Assembly: GCA_963997635.1 (NCBI GenBank)
Contig: CAXEND010000013.1
Span: 1-64,000, forward strand
Source: GCA-2728135 sp002728135
GTDB lineage: Bacteria > Pseudomonadota > Alphaproteobacteria > UBA828
Reading direction: 5' to 3'
Length of the DNA: 64,000 nt
Of the stretch, positions 1 through 8,373 are shown in pieces. The notes under the pieces are model-generated. The model worked only from the letters and a program-made list of their open reading frames with translations. It had not been told where the DNA came from and searched no databases. The translations under genes and the position numbers were made by a program. The stretch's first letter is position 1. Every line of letters begins with the position of its first letter.

Positions 1-72
1 AGAAGAAGTTTCAACTGACCCTAAAGAAGAAGTTTCAACTGACCCTAAAGAAGAAGTTTCAACTGACCCTAA
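1..72 (+). repeat. Three perfect tandem copies of a 24-bp coding repeat
   Basis: The 24-base unit starts at 1, 25 and 49 with no mismatch, and the next bases (73-79) begin a fourth copy that then diverges. The unit length is a multiple of three, so each copy adds exactly eight residues (EEVSTDPK) to the S2 tail without changing the frame. Perfect identity at DNA level, including third codon positions, points to recent slippage or unequal recombination rather than selected amino-acid repetition alone. The array is cut by the window edge. Confidence 0.9.
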
Positions 73-169
73 AGAAGAAATAAAAAATGAAACTTCTAAA
101 TCTGAAAAAACTATATTATCAAAAGTAGATACTCTAGAAAATCATAATGACGAACTTGAGAAGGAATAG
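1..169 (+). CDS. rpsB: 30S ribosomal protein S2, C-terminal tail (partial, 5' end outside window)
   Basis: The frame is open from the window edge (first full codon at base 2) to a TAG at 167-169 and gives 55 residues. Nothing of the conserved S2 fold is inside the window, so the identity rests on position: rpsB precedes tsf in nearly all bacteria, and alphaproteobacterial S2 often has a charged C-terminal extension. The visible tail is acidic and lysine-rich, probably disordered. It begins with three copies of the octapeptide EEVSTDPK, followed by a non-repetitive part ending in ELEKE. The number of copies upstream cannot be seen. Another protein with an acidic repetitive tail is possible but less likely. 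Confidence 0.7.
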   Translation, partial: EEVSTDPKEEVSTDPKEEVSTDPKEEIKNETSKSEKTILSKVDTLENHNDELEKE

Positions 170-171
170 AA

Positions 172-199
172 TTTTTAATTGCAAAATTAAATTTTTTTT
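172..199 (+). terminator. Weak possible intrinsic terminator between rpsB and tsf
   Basis: Seven bases (174-180, TTTAATT) can pair with 185-191 (AATTAAA) around a GCAA loop, followed directly by eight T. The stem is all A/T, so it would be weak; it may attenuate read-through from rpsB into tsf rather than stop it. An A/T-rich spacer could produce this by chance. Confidence 0.35.
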
Positions 200-260
200 C
201 AGAGAAATCAAAATATAATATATGTTTTAGCAAAGATATATAAAGCTTAAGAGGTAAATA

Positions 261-1187
261 ATGTCTAATATAACAGCGGGTTTAGTTAAAGAACTAAGGG
301 AAAAAACTGGCGCTGGTATGATGGATTGCAAAAAAGCATTGAGCGCCACAAATGGTGATATGGATTCAGCAGTTGACTGGCTGAGGAAGAAAGGGCTTTC
401 TGCTGCAGAAAAGAAATCTGGTAGAGTTGCCGCTGAAGGACTAATTGGACTTAAGTCAGAGGGCTTAGAAGCGGCCCTAGTGGAAATAAATACAGAAACA
501 GATTTTGTTGCAAGAAATACTGAATTTCAGGAAACAGTTGCTAATGTAGCATCAATTTCACTAAGTCTTGATGGTGACATAAATAAAGTTGCAAAAACTA
601 ACTACCCAGATTCAGATAGAAATATCAATGAGCAAATCACCCATCTAATCGCAACTATAGGTGAAAATATTACCCTCAGAAGATGTTCTACCATTAAAGT
701 AAATGAAGGCGTAATTGGTGAATATATCCATTCAGCAATAGCCCCCGGACTAGGACGCATTGGTGTGTTAGTAGGACTTGAATCATCAGGGAATAAAGAT
801 CAACTTGTTGAATTTGGGCGCCAGTTAGCTATGCATATAGCAGCATCAAATCCATTAGCAGTCTCCATAGATAATTTATCTCAAGAAAAAATACAAAGAG
901 AAAGACAAATTCTTATGGATCAGGCAGAACAATCTGGTAAGCCTAGAGATATAATCGAAAAAATGGTAGAAGGCCGACTAAGAAAATATTACGAAGAAGT
1001 TGTCTTGTTAGATCAAACTTGGGTTATAGATGGAGAGACAAAAGTCTCAAAAGTTCTTGATAATCTCTCTACTGATATTGGGAGTAATGTAATAATAACT
1101 AAATTTGTTAGGTTTGCTCTCGGAGAAGGAATTGAAAAAGAGACAACAGATTTTGCTAGTGAAGTAGCCCAAACACTAAATTCTTAG
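261..1187 (+). CDS. tsf: Translation elongation factor Ts
   Basis: EF-Ts is the guanine-nucleotide exchange factor that regenerates EF-Tu-GTP in the cytoplasm. The 308 residues begin with the UBA-like N-domain (VKELREKTGAGMMDCKKAL, about 9-27), followed by the TDFVARN core signature near residue 80. The C-terminal half carries the dimerisation and coiled-coil region and the usual region around FVRFALGEGIE. The length is normal for alphaproteobacteria. The ATG start is preceded by AGAGG at a good distance. It sits between rpsB and pyrH, as in most proteobacteria, with about 90 bases upstream that may hold its own promoter or leader. Confidence 0.97.
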   Translation: MSNITAGLVKELREKTGAGMMDCKKALSATNGDMDSAVDWLRKKGLSAAEKKSGRVAAEGLIGLKSEGLEAALVEINTETDFVARNTEFQETVANVASISLSLDGDINKVAKTNYPDSDRNINEQITHLIATIGENITLRRCSTIKVNEGVIGEYIHSAIAPGLGRIGVLVGLESSGNKDQLVEFGRQLAMHIAASNPLAVSIDNLSQEKIQRERQILMDQAEQSGKPRDIIEKMVEGRLRKYYEEVVLLDQTWVIDGETKVSKVLDNLSTDIGSNVIITKFVRFALGEGIEKETTDFASEVAQTLNS

Positions 1188-1293
1188 ACTTACTTAATAT
1201 CGACCCGAAAATATATATATTACAAAGTAGGGCAATATATTCAGTAAAAAATGCCACTCTTGGCTTAACACATATTCTATATCAGGTGAATAA

Positions 1294-2016
1294 ATGTCAT
1301 CAGCATTAAAATTTCGCCGTATTTTGCTTAAAGTTTCTGGAGAATCACTCATGGGTAATGCCCCCTATGGGATAGATCCAGGAACAGTTAAGCGCATAGC
1401 ACAAGATATTTTAGAAATTCACCAAAAAGGTATAGAAATATCAATAGTTGTAGGCGGAGGGAATATATACCGTGGAATTTCAGGCGCAGCTGCAGGGATG
1501 GAACGAGCAAGTGCAGACTATATAGGGATGCTTGCAACGGTAATGAATGCTTTAGCAATGCAACATGCATTAGAGGAAATTGGAGTGACAACAAGGGTTT
1601 TATCAGCTATTCCGATGGAAACAATATGTGAACCTTATATAAGACGAAGAGCTGTAAGGCACATGGAACGGGAACGTCTTGTTATTTTTGCGGCTGGCAC
1701 TGGCAATCCTTATTTCACAACTGATACAGCAGCTGCTCTTAGAGCAGCCGAAATGGGTTGTGATGCTTTATTTAAAGCTACAAAAGTTGATGGAGTATAC
1801 TCTTCTGACCCCGAGGCAAATCCAGATGCAAAAAAATTTAAAAACCTTAAATACCTAGACGTACTATCAAAAGACCTTAAGGTAATGGATGCATCTGCAA
1901 TATCTTTAGCTCGAGAAAATAATATCCCTATTGTAGTATTTTCTATTTTAGAAATGGGTGGACTTGGGCGTATATTCAATGGTGAAGGAGACTTCACGCT
2001 CATTAATGATGGATAG
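1294..2016 (+). CDS. pyrH: UMP kinase
   Basis: PyrH phosphorylates UMP to UDP in pyrimidine nucleotide synthesis and is usually a GTP-activated, UTP-inhibited hexamer. The 240-residue protein shows the amino-acid-kinase fold: the N-terminal KVSGESLMG glycine/lysine loop, VVGGGNIYRG, and FAAGTGNPYFTTDTAAALRA near residues 130-149, then the KVDGVYSSDP segment typical of bacterial UMP kinases. AGGTG lies five bases before the ATG. The stop codon overlaps a GTG that could start frr (TAGTG), so the two genes are probably cotranscribed and translationally coupled. Confidence 0.97.
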   Translation: MSSALKFRRILLKVSGESLMGNAPYGIDPGTVKRIAQDILEIHQKGIEISIVVGGGNIYRGISGAAAGMERASADYIGMLATVMNALAMQHALEEIGVTTRVLSAIPMETICEPYIRRRAVRHMERERLVIFAAGTGNPYFTTDTAAALRAAEMGCDALFKATKVDGVYSSDPEANPDAKKFKNLKYLDVLSKDLKVMDASAISLARENNIPIVVFSILEMGGLGRIFNGEGDFTLINDG

Positions 2017-2024
2017 TGACTACC

Positions 2025-2582
2025 ATGAATGAAAATTTACTCAATGACCTAGAAAGAAGAATGAACAGTTCAATAGATGTTCTTAAAAAAGAATTTCAAG
2101 GCCTACGAACAGGTCGTGCTACTGCAAGCCTTTTAGAACCAATTACTGTAGAAGCTTATGGATCTGAATTGCCAATTAATCAAGTTGCCACAATCAGTGC
2201 TCCAGAAGTAAGAATGTTAAATGTTCAAGTTTGGGACCAATCTCAGATTCAAACTGTGGAAAAAGCAATTCAGAATGCAAACTTGGGTTTAAACCCAATA
2301 ATTGATGGACAGATACTTAGAATTCCAATACCTGAACTTAATGAGGAAAGACGGATAGAATTAGCTAAAGTTGCGGCAAAGTATACTGAAGAATCCAGAA
2401 TAGCCATAAGAAATATTCGACGTGATGGAATAGATAAATTAAAGAAAGATGAGAAGTCTGGTGGTATAGGTGAAGACGAATCAAGATCTATTGCAGATAA
2501 AATTCAAAAACTTACAGACAGTTCCATTAATCAGGTAAATGAGCTTCTTAGCACTAAGGAAGCCGAAATTATACAGGTTTAA
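2025..2582 (+). CDS. frr: Ribosome recycling factor
   Basis: RRF works with EF-G to split post-termination ribosomes. The protein (185 residues from this ATG) has the helical-hairpin pattern and the conserved stretches GLRTGRATASLLEPI and VWDQSQIQTVEKAI, as well as RNIRRDGIDKLKK near the third helix. Length matches the family. A GTG at 2016 overlapping the pyrH stop gives three more residues and is equally possible; the ATG was preferred because RRF N-termini are short. It lies between pyrH and uppS in the usual alphaproteobacterial order. Confidence 0.96.
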   Translation: MNENLLNDLERRMNSSIDVLKKEFQGLRTGRATASLLEPITVEAYGSELPINQVATISAPEVRMLNVQVWDQSQIQTVEKAIQNANLGLNPIIDGQILRIPIPELNEERRIELAKVAAKYTEESRIAIRNIRRDGIDKLKKDEKSGGIGEDESRSIADKIQKLTDSSINQVNELLSTKEAEIIQV

Positions 2583-2583
2583 T

Positions 2584-3321
2584 ATGGATCCTGCCACCGC
2601 CACAATTAATCAGATACCTAAAGAAATACCAAACCATATTGCAATAATCATGGATGGTAATGGAAGGTGGGCTAAAGCTAGAGGCTTGCCTCGAATAGCA
2701 GGTCATCAAAAGGGAGCTGAAGCTCTTCGGTCAACAATACAAGCATGCATAGACTTAAAAATAAATTACCTAACTATTTATGCATTTTCATCAGAAAACT
2801 GGAAAAGGCCATCTAGTGAAGTTTCTGACTTGATGGCCTTATTGCAGAATTATGTCAAAAACGAAATTAATGAAATCTCTACAAATAAAATAAAATTAAA
2901 TTTCATAGGTGAAAGAAAGCGATTGGATGAAAGTGTCCAAACAACTTTAAGAGATGCAGAGCATAAGACTAAAAATAATAAACGACTAACCTTAACTGTA
3001 GCCTTGAACTATGGAGGACAACAAGAAATTCTTGAAGCAGTTAAAGATCTTGGACACGATATGATAAATGGGATAATTAAACCCAGTGATATCAACGAGG
3101 AGATTTTTAAAAACTATCTTCAAACATCTGACATACCAGAGCCTGATTTATTAATTCGCACAAGTGGAGAACAGCGCCTCTCAAATTTTCTATTATGGCA
3201 ATCAGCATATACTGAATTCGCCTTCACTCCAACTTTATGGCCTGATTTCAACAGAGATTGCTTGGAATCTATAATTCATGAATACCAACGAAGAGATCGT
3301 AGGTATGGTGGCACAGGATAA
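2584..3321 (+). CDS. uppS: Undecaprenyl diphosphate synthase (di-trans,poly-cis)
   Basis: UppS condenses eight isopentenyl units onto farnesyl diphosphate to make the C55 lipid carrier for peptidoglycan and O-antigen. The 245-residue sequence has the cis-prenyltransferase hallmarks: HIAIIMDGNGRWAKARG at the start (catalytic Asp), GHQKGAE, the YAFSSENWKRP segment and the C-terminal RTSGEQRLSNFLLWQSAYTEF region split over residues about 195-215. The ATG follows the frr stop by one base; a start inside frr at 2539 would add 15 unconserved residues and is rejected. Its end overlaps the start of cdsA. Confidence 0.96.
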   Translation: MDPATATINQIPKEIPNHIAIIMDGNGRWAKARGLPRIAGHQKGAEALRSTIQACIDLKINYLTIYAFSSENWKRPSSEVSDLMALLQNYVKNEINEISTNKIKLNFIGERKRLDESVQTTLRDAEHKTKNNKRLTLTVALNYGGQQEILEAVKDLGHDMINGIIKPSDINEEIFKNYLQTSDIPEPDLLIRTSGEQRLSNFLLWQSAYTEFAFTPTLWPDFNRDCLESIIHEYQRRDRRYGGTG

Positions 3322-4150
3322 CAATTTAAAGACAAGAGTTTTAACTAGCATACCTCTTATACTGTTAGTACTTGTTTGCATATATTTTGGCGAATATCCA
3401 TTTCTTATGCTTTGTTGTTTTGTAAGTTCATTGATTGCATTAGAAGCTATAAAACTTTTGTCTAGTAATGGAAAAACTTTACTAAATTTTTTTTCAGCGA
3501 TCAGCATATTTGGAACAAGTTTAATTACTCATACAGGTTATACAGATCCTTGGGCATACATCTTCGGTGCAGTTAGTTGCACCATAATAATAATATTTTA
3601 TTATACGATGAATCCAAAAATTAAACCTTTTAAATTGTTTGTATTTTCAGCCATAATTTTAATATCAATAATTTTTGCGACCATAGGTCCATGGTTAAGG
3701 AACACTCCAGATGGTCTAGTTTTTGTATTTTGGCTATGTCTGGCAGTATGGATAAATGATATAGCTTCTTATGGTTTAGGACGTCTTATAGGTGGACCTA
3801 AATTATTACCATCCATAAGTCCTAAAAAAACAATTTCTGGTGCACTTGGCGGTGTTATATTTACCGTAATCTTCTCAATTTTATGGTTTTTTATAACAAC
3901 TAGAACAGGTTTAATAAATAAAGATAATAACATAATAACTCTAGCCATTTTAGGTTTTGTAATTTCAATTATAGCACAAATAGGTGACCTGATTGAGTCA
4001 GCATTCAAAAGGAAAATAGGTATAAAAGATACCAGCAACTTGATACCAGGACACGGTGGTATTATGGATAGAATGGATAGTTTAGTGTTTGCTGTCTTAA
4101 TTTGTGCACCAGCAATGTGGATTATAGGTGAAAAACCACTTTCATGGTGA
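3305..4150 (+). CDS. cdsA: Phosphatidate cytidylyltransferase (CDP-diacylglycerol synthase)
   Basis: CdsA converts phosphatidic acid and CTP to CDP-diacylglycerol, the branch point for phospholipids, in the inner membrane. The 281 residues contain about eight hydrophobic segments and the family signature near the C-terminus, IPGHGGIMDRMDSLVFA, preceded by SPKKTISGALGG. The chosen ATG overlaps the end of uppS by 17 bases; an ATG at 3278 would add nine residues. In most alphaproteobacteria the next gene is dxr, but here only about 230 non-coding bases separate cdsA from rseP. Confidence 0.93.
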   Translation: MVAQDNNLKTRVLTSIPLILLVLVCIYFGEYPFLMLCCFVSSLIALEAIKLLSSNGKTLLNFFSAISIFGTSLITHTGYTDPWAYIFGAVSCTIIIIFYYTMNPKIKPFKLFVFSAIILISIIFATIGPWLRNTPDGLVFVFWLCLAVWINDIASYGLGRLIGGPKLLPSISPKKTISGALGGVIFTVIFSILWFFITTRTGLINKDNNIITLAILGFVISIIAQIGDLIESAFKRKIGIKDTSNLIPGHGGIMDRMDSLVFAVLICAPAMWIIGEKPLSW

Positions 4151-4379
4151 TATACAAGGTATTTATAAAAAAATATAATAAAAATTTTGGCTACAAGGGA
4201 AAATTTCTATATAAAGTAATAATCACAATTAGTTACAATTAGTTACAGCCCCTTTGCCAAACTTGCATTGCTATAAAGCTGTGCTTAAAATTACGGGTAT
4301 ATAACTTTTTTTTTACGAACGTTGACTATCAACGTTGACTATCTAAGTCATACGGAATTATTTGATCGCTGCCTTAAAG
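4151..4379. other. Intergenic gap at the usual position of dxr, with two short tandem repeats
   Basis: No gene is visible here. The gap holds two small direct repeats: a 10-bp unit (ACAATTAGTT) twice plus three further bases at 4225-4247, and a 13-bp unit (AACGTTGACTATC) twice, back to back, at 4318-4343, just before rseP. A run of T precedes the second repeat. I found no recognisable coding remnant of dxr. The 13-bp repeat could be a paired binding site for a regulator of rseP-bamA or a slippage product; nothing in the sequence decides this. Confidence 0.55.
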
Positions 4380-5486
4380 ATGGAAACCATAGGAAATATC
4401 TGGGATTACGTTTGGCCATTTCTGGTCATCTTAGCTGTAATCGTGTTTGCACACGAGATGGGTCATTATATAGTTGCCCGGATTAATAAAGTACGCGTTG
4501 AAGTATTTTCAATAGGATTTGGGCCAGAAATATTTGGCATTAATGACCGTCATGGAACACGTTGGAAGTTTAGTCTTTTGCCTCTAGGAGGATATGTAAA
4601 ATTTTTTGGTGATGCTAACGTAGCGAGTGGACCTGACAAACAAATAGATAACATTAGCCCGGATGAAAAATTATATTCTTTCCACCATAAGCGTGTTGGA
4701 CAAAGAGCTGCAATAGTTTTAGGAGGCCCAGCAGCAAATTTCTTATTTGCAATTATACTATTTGCAATTCTCTTTGGTACTGTCGGGCAGAGGTATACAC
4801 CGGCAGAAGTAAATGAGGTAAAGCAAGGCAGTCCTGCTGAGATAGCAGGTCTATTACCAGGTGATAAGATATTAGCTGTCAATGGTAACGCAATAGATAG
4901 GTTTGAGGATCTTCAATATTTGGTTACACAAAGTCCAAATATTAATATGACTTTCCAAATTGATCGATTGGGTCTTAAAAAAGATATAGATATAAAACCA
5001 GAACTAATAGAGCATAAGGATCAATTTGGTACAATTCATAGAATAGGCCAAATCGGAATAATCAAGTCTGGTGTTGATTTTAAAACTCATAATGCTGGAG
5101 GTGCTATATGGGCTGCAATAGAAGAAACAGCATTTATGACATGGGCAACACTTAAAGCAATTGGTCAAATGATTGGAGGCAGTAGATCTACCGAGGAACT
5201 TGGAGGGCCAATTCGTATAGCTGAAATGAGTGGGCAAGTAGCCCAACAGGGTTTTGTAACTGTATTGTTCTTTATGGCAGTTTTATCTATAAATTTAGGA
5301 TTAATTAATTTATTCCCTGTGCCAATGTTAGACGGAGGACACTTAATATTTTATATTTTTGAAGCAATTAGAGGAAAACCTTTGAAGCCTAAATTTCAAG
5401 AATATGGGCTTCGTTTTGGATTTCTATTAGTAATTATTTTGATGATTTGGGTAACCACTAAAGATGTTATTCGTCTGGGCTGGTAA
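4380..5486 (+). CDS. rseP: Membrane-embedded zinc metalloprotease RseP (site-2 protease family)
   Basis: RseP cuts transmembrane segments of anti-sigma factors and leftover signal peptides in the inner membrane. From this ATG (368 residues) the zinc motif HEMGH lies in the first transmembrane segment at residues 25-29, a PDZ domain follows (about 115-190, including GSPAEIAGLLPGDKILAVNG), and the third zinc ligand is in NLFPVPMLDGGHL near residue 317. The TTG at 4362 would add six residues and has a slightly better upstream sequence, so the start is uncertain. Its 3' end overlaps bamA by 23 bases, indicating one transcript with the outer-membrane assembly genes. Confidence 0.95.
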   Translation: METIGNIWDYVWPFLVILAVIVFAHEMGHYIVARINKVRVEVFSIGFGPEIFGINDRHGTRWKFSLLPLGGYVKFFGDANVASGPDKQIDNISPDEKLYSFHHKRVGQRAAIVLGGPAANFLFAIILFAILFGTVGQRYTPAEVNEVKQGSPAEIAGLLPGDKILAVNGNAIDRFEDLQYLVTQSPNINMTFQIDRLGLKKDIDIKPELIEHKDQFGTIHRIGQIGIIKSGVDFKTHNAGGAIWAAIEETAFMTWATLKAIGQMIGGSRSTEELGGPIRIAEMSGQVAQQGFVTVLFFMAVLSINLGLINLFPVPMLDGGHLIFYIFEAIRGKPLKPKFQEYGLRFGFLLVIILMIWVTTKDVIRLGW

Positions 5487-7806
5487 TCAAAAACAAGCGC
5501 ATCCGTTGCGTAAATCTAGGCTTTCTTGTGCGAAACACCCAATTCGCAATTTATTTATAAATTTAGCCTTAACTATTTGCATTTTTACTTTATACACCTC
5601 AGGCTCAATGGCTGCATCTCTTATTGAAAAAATAGAGATTATAGGAAATGAAAGAATAGAAACTGACACAATCAGAACGTATCTTCCTATTGAACTAGGA
5701 CAAGATTTAAAACCTGAATTAAGCAATCGTGCATTAAAAGAATTGTTTGCAACAGGTTTATTTGCGGACGTACTAATTAAGCAAGTTCAAGGAACCCTTG
5801 TAATAGAAGTAATAGAAAATCCAATAATTAATCGTGTGGCTTTTGAAGGCAATGAGCGTATTGACGATGAAACACTTAATTCAGAAGTTCAATTAAGACC
5901 CCGAGTAGTCTATACAAGAACTAGGGTTCAAACAGACGCACAAAGAATTCTAGAAATTTACAGAAGAAGTGGGAGGTTTGGTGCTAAAGTAGAACCAAAG
6001 GTAATCCAACTGACACAAAATCGAGTTGATTTGATATTTGAAATACGTGAAGGTGACAGTACAGGTATTCATAAAATTAATTTTATAGGCAACAAACGTT
6101 TTTCAGATCGAGCTTTAAGGGATGAAATAATTACATCTGAGTCAGCTTGGTATCGTTTTTTCTCATCTGATGACACATATGACCCAGATAGATTAGCATT
6201 TGATCAAGAACTGTTAAGAAAATATTACTTAAAAAACGGATACGCTGATTTCAGAGTAAAATCAACAATAGCAGAACTGGGCCCTAAAAGAAAAAACTTT
6301 CTTATCACTTTTAGTATTGATGAAGGCAAAAGATATCGTTTTGGTAAAATCACTATAGATAGCAGACTTACAGATCTAAACGCTGAGAATTTAACTACTT
6401 TAATCACTACAACACCCGGAGAATGGTATAATGCCGACAAAGTTGAAGATACCATACAGTCACTTACAGACTCCGCTGGTAATCTTGGCTATGCCTTTGT
6501 AGACATCAAACCAATTGTCAGCCGTAACAGAGAAGATATGGATATAGAAATAACATATCAAATCGATGAAGGACCAAGAGTTTATGTGCAAAGGATAGAT
6601 ATTACAGGTAATACTAGAACTCTTGACAGAGTACTTAGACGAGAATTTCAAATAGTTGAGGGTGATGCTTTTAATTCAGCAAAAATTAAACGTTCAAAAC
6701 AACAATTGCAGAATCTTGGTTTTTTTGAAAAGGTGGACATTGCGACCTCTACTGGAGATGAAAAAGATAAATCTATAATAACTGTATCTGTACAAGAAAA
6801 GTCTACCGGAGAGTTGAGCTTTGGAGCAGGATTATCATCTCAAGATGGTGTTCTTGGTGATATTGGAATTGTAGAACGAAATTTATTAGGACGTGGGCAA
6901 TCTTTAAGACTTAACACAACAATTTCTGTAAGAACCCAAGAGTTAGATTTGAGTTTTACTGAACCATATTTCCTCGGCAAAAATTTGTTAACAGGAATAG
7001 ATTTATTTAGGAAAACATCAGATCAACAAGATGTAAGTTCTTTTGACATGAAGAGTTTGGGATTTAATACCAGAATTGGTTACGTAATTTCTGATAATTT
7101 TCGTCATACTGTTCGCTACACTCTGAGACGTGATGTTATAAGCGATGTTAGTAATACAGCTTCACGTTTCATAAGGGATCAAGAGGGCAAAACAACCACC
7201 TCAGCTATAGGACACACCCTTTCTTATGATTTAAGAGATAGTCGATTAGATCCATCCAGTGGATATATTATTCGCTTCGGTCAAGAACTCGCAGGTATAG
7301 GTGGCAGTGTAAAACATTTAAAAAACACTTTTGATTATTCTTATCATTACCCACTTGGTAATGGATTAGTTGCAACTGCACAGTTAAAGAATGGACACAT
7401 TGTTGGTATAGGGCAAGATATTAGGGTTAACAATAGGTTTTTACTGGGCGGTCAATCACTTAGAGGATTTGAACCAGGAGGTGTAGGCCCAAGAGACCTA
7501 TTAACAGATGATGCATTGGGGGGGAATTTCTTCTACAGTGGTACAGCTGATTTATCTTTCCCCATTAATATAAGTAAAGATTTTCCAATCAGCGGTTCAG
7601 TATTTTCTGATGTTGGAGCACTAACCTCTGTAGATGAAACCGGAGTAAATATTGGGGATTCTGGTGAACCACGACTTTCTCTAGGTATTGGATTCAGTTA
7701 TCGCTCACCATTAGGACCTATTCGAATTGATTTTGCAGAAGCAATTATAAAAAAGGATTTTGATGAGACAGAAGGTTTTCGTTTTAGCTTTGGTACGAGG
7801 TTTTAA
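5464..7806 (+). CDS. bamA: Outer membrane protein assembly factor BamA
   Basis: BamA is the Omp85 insertase that folds beta-barrels into the outer membrane. The 780 residues comprise an N-terminal signal peptide (hydrophobic stretch about 28-46, cleavage probably near SMAA), five POTRA repeats (about 53-440) and a C-terminal 16-strand barrel beginning near STGELSFGAGLSSQDG. The Omp85 lid-loop motif RGFEPGGVGPRD is at about 667 and the protein ends on Phe, as outer-membrane barrels usually do. The start lies inside the end of rseP; a TTG at 5506 would give a shorter signal peptide. It is followed by skp two bases later. Confidence 0.97.
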   Translation: MLFVWAGNQKQAHPLRKSRLSCAKHPIRNLFINLALTICIFTLYTSGSMAASLIEKIEIIGNERIETDTIRTYLPIELGQDLKPELSNRALKELFATGLFADVLIKQVQGTLVIEVIENPIINRVAFEGNERIDDETLNSEVQLRPRVVYTRTRVQTDAQRILEIYRRSGRFGAKVEPKVIQLTQNRVDLIFEIREGDSTGIHKINFIGNKRFSDRALRDEIITSESAWYRFFSSDDTYDPDRLAFDQELLRKYYLKNGYADFRVKSTIAELGPKRKNFLITFSIDEGKRYRFGKITIDSRLTDLNAENLTTLITTTPGEWYNADKVEDTIQSLTDSAGNLGYAFVDIKPIVSRNREDMDIEITYQIDEGPRVYVQRIDITGNTRTLDRVLRREFQIVEGDAFNSAKIKRSKQQLQNLGFFEKVDIATSTGDEKDKSIITVSVQEKSTGELSFGAGLSSQDGVLGDIGIVERNLLGRGQSLRLNTTISVRTQELDLSFTEPYFLGKNLLTGIDLFRKTSDQQDVSSFDMKSLGFNTRIGYVISDNFRHTVRYTLRRDVISDVSNTASRFIRDQEGKTTTSAIGHTLSYDLRDSRLDPSSGYIIRFGQELAGIGGSVKHLKNTFDYSYHYPLGNGLVATAQLKNGHIVGIGQDIRVNNRFLLGGQSLRGFEPGGVGPRDLLTDDALGGNFFYSGTADLSFPINISKDFPISGSVFSDVGALTSVDETGVNIGDSGEPRLSLGIGFSYRSPLGPIRIDFAEAIIKKDFDETEGFRFSFGTRF

Positions 7807-7808
7807 TA

Positions 7809-8366
7809 ATGATTAGTCTGCTTATTCGCACAGTAATTAGTATTGGAATTATTTCATGTTTTATGTTTTCTACATTAAATAAATCCGATGCAAAGGAAAC
7901 AACTATTGGGGTTGTTGAGGTTCAACTAATAATGCAACAAGCATTAGCAGCTCAATCAATCCAAACCCAAGTTGAAGAGAAAAGAGATTTATATGAGTCC
8001 ATTGTAATTAAAGAAGAAAATAGACTCAGGGAGCTTGAAAAAGAAATTCTTCGTCAAAAGTCTCTTCTTACACCAGATTCTTTTGCTAAGAAAAAACAAG
8101 AATTTGATAGTCAAGTTACAGCACATAAGCGTTACGTAAGAGAACGTCGCCGTATACTGGATCAAACATATGCTGACGGCGTCAGACAGGTACAAAAAGA
8201 ATTAGCAAGCATAATAGCTATAATTGCTCAAGAACGTGGAATATCTCTAGTTATACCTGCCTCGCAGGTTTTGTATGGGGAGGTTACACTTTTATTGACA
8301 AAGGAAGCATTAACTATGCTTAACGATAAGCTTCCTAGAGTTGAACTAGATTTTCCAGAAGACTGA
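7809..8366 (+). CDS. skp: OmpH/Skp-family periplasmic chaperone
   Basis: Skp trimers hold unfolded outer-membrane proteins in the periplasm on their way to BamA. The 185-residue protein has a signal peptide (hydrophobic residues about 5-20, then NKSDAKE), a short beta-strand segment TIGVVEVQLIM, and a long, highly charged helical hairpin (about 55-130) that matches the tentacle arms of the family, ending with the second small beta region. It starts two bases after bamA and precedes lpxD, as in many proteobacteria. Sequence conservation is low, as usual; position supports the call. Confidence 0.88.
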   Translation: MISLLIRTVISIGIISCFMFSTLNKSDAKETTIGVVEVQLIMQQALAAQSIQTQVEEKRDLYESIVIKEENRLRELEKEILRQKSLLTPDSFAKKKQEFDSQVTAHKRYVRERRRILDQTYADGVRQVQKELASIIAIIAQERGISLVIPASQVLYGEVTLLLTKEALTMLNDKLPRVELDFPED

Positions 8367-8373
8367 TCTACTT

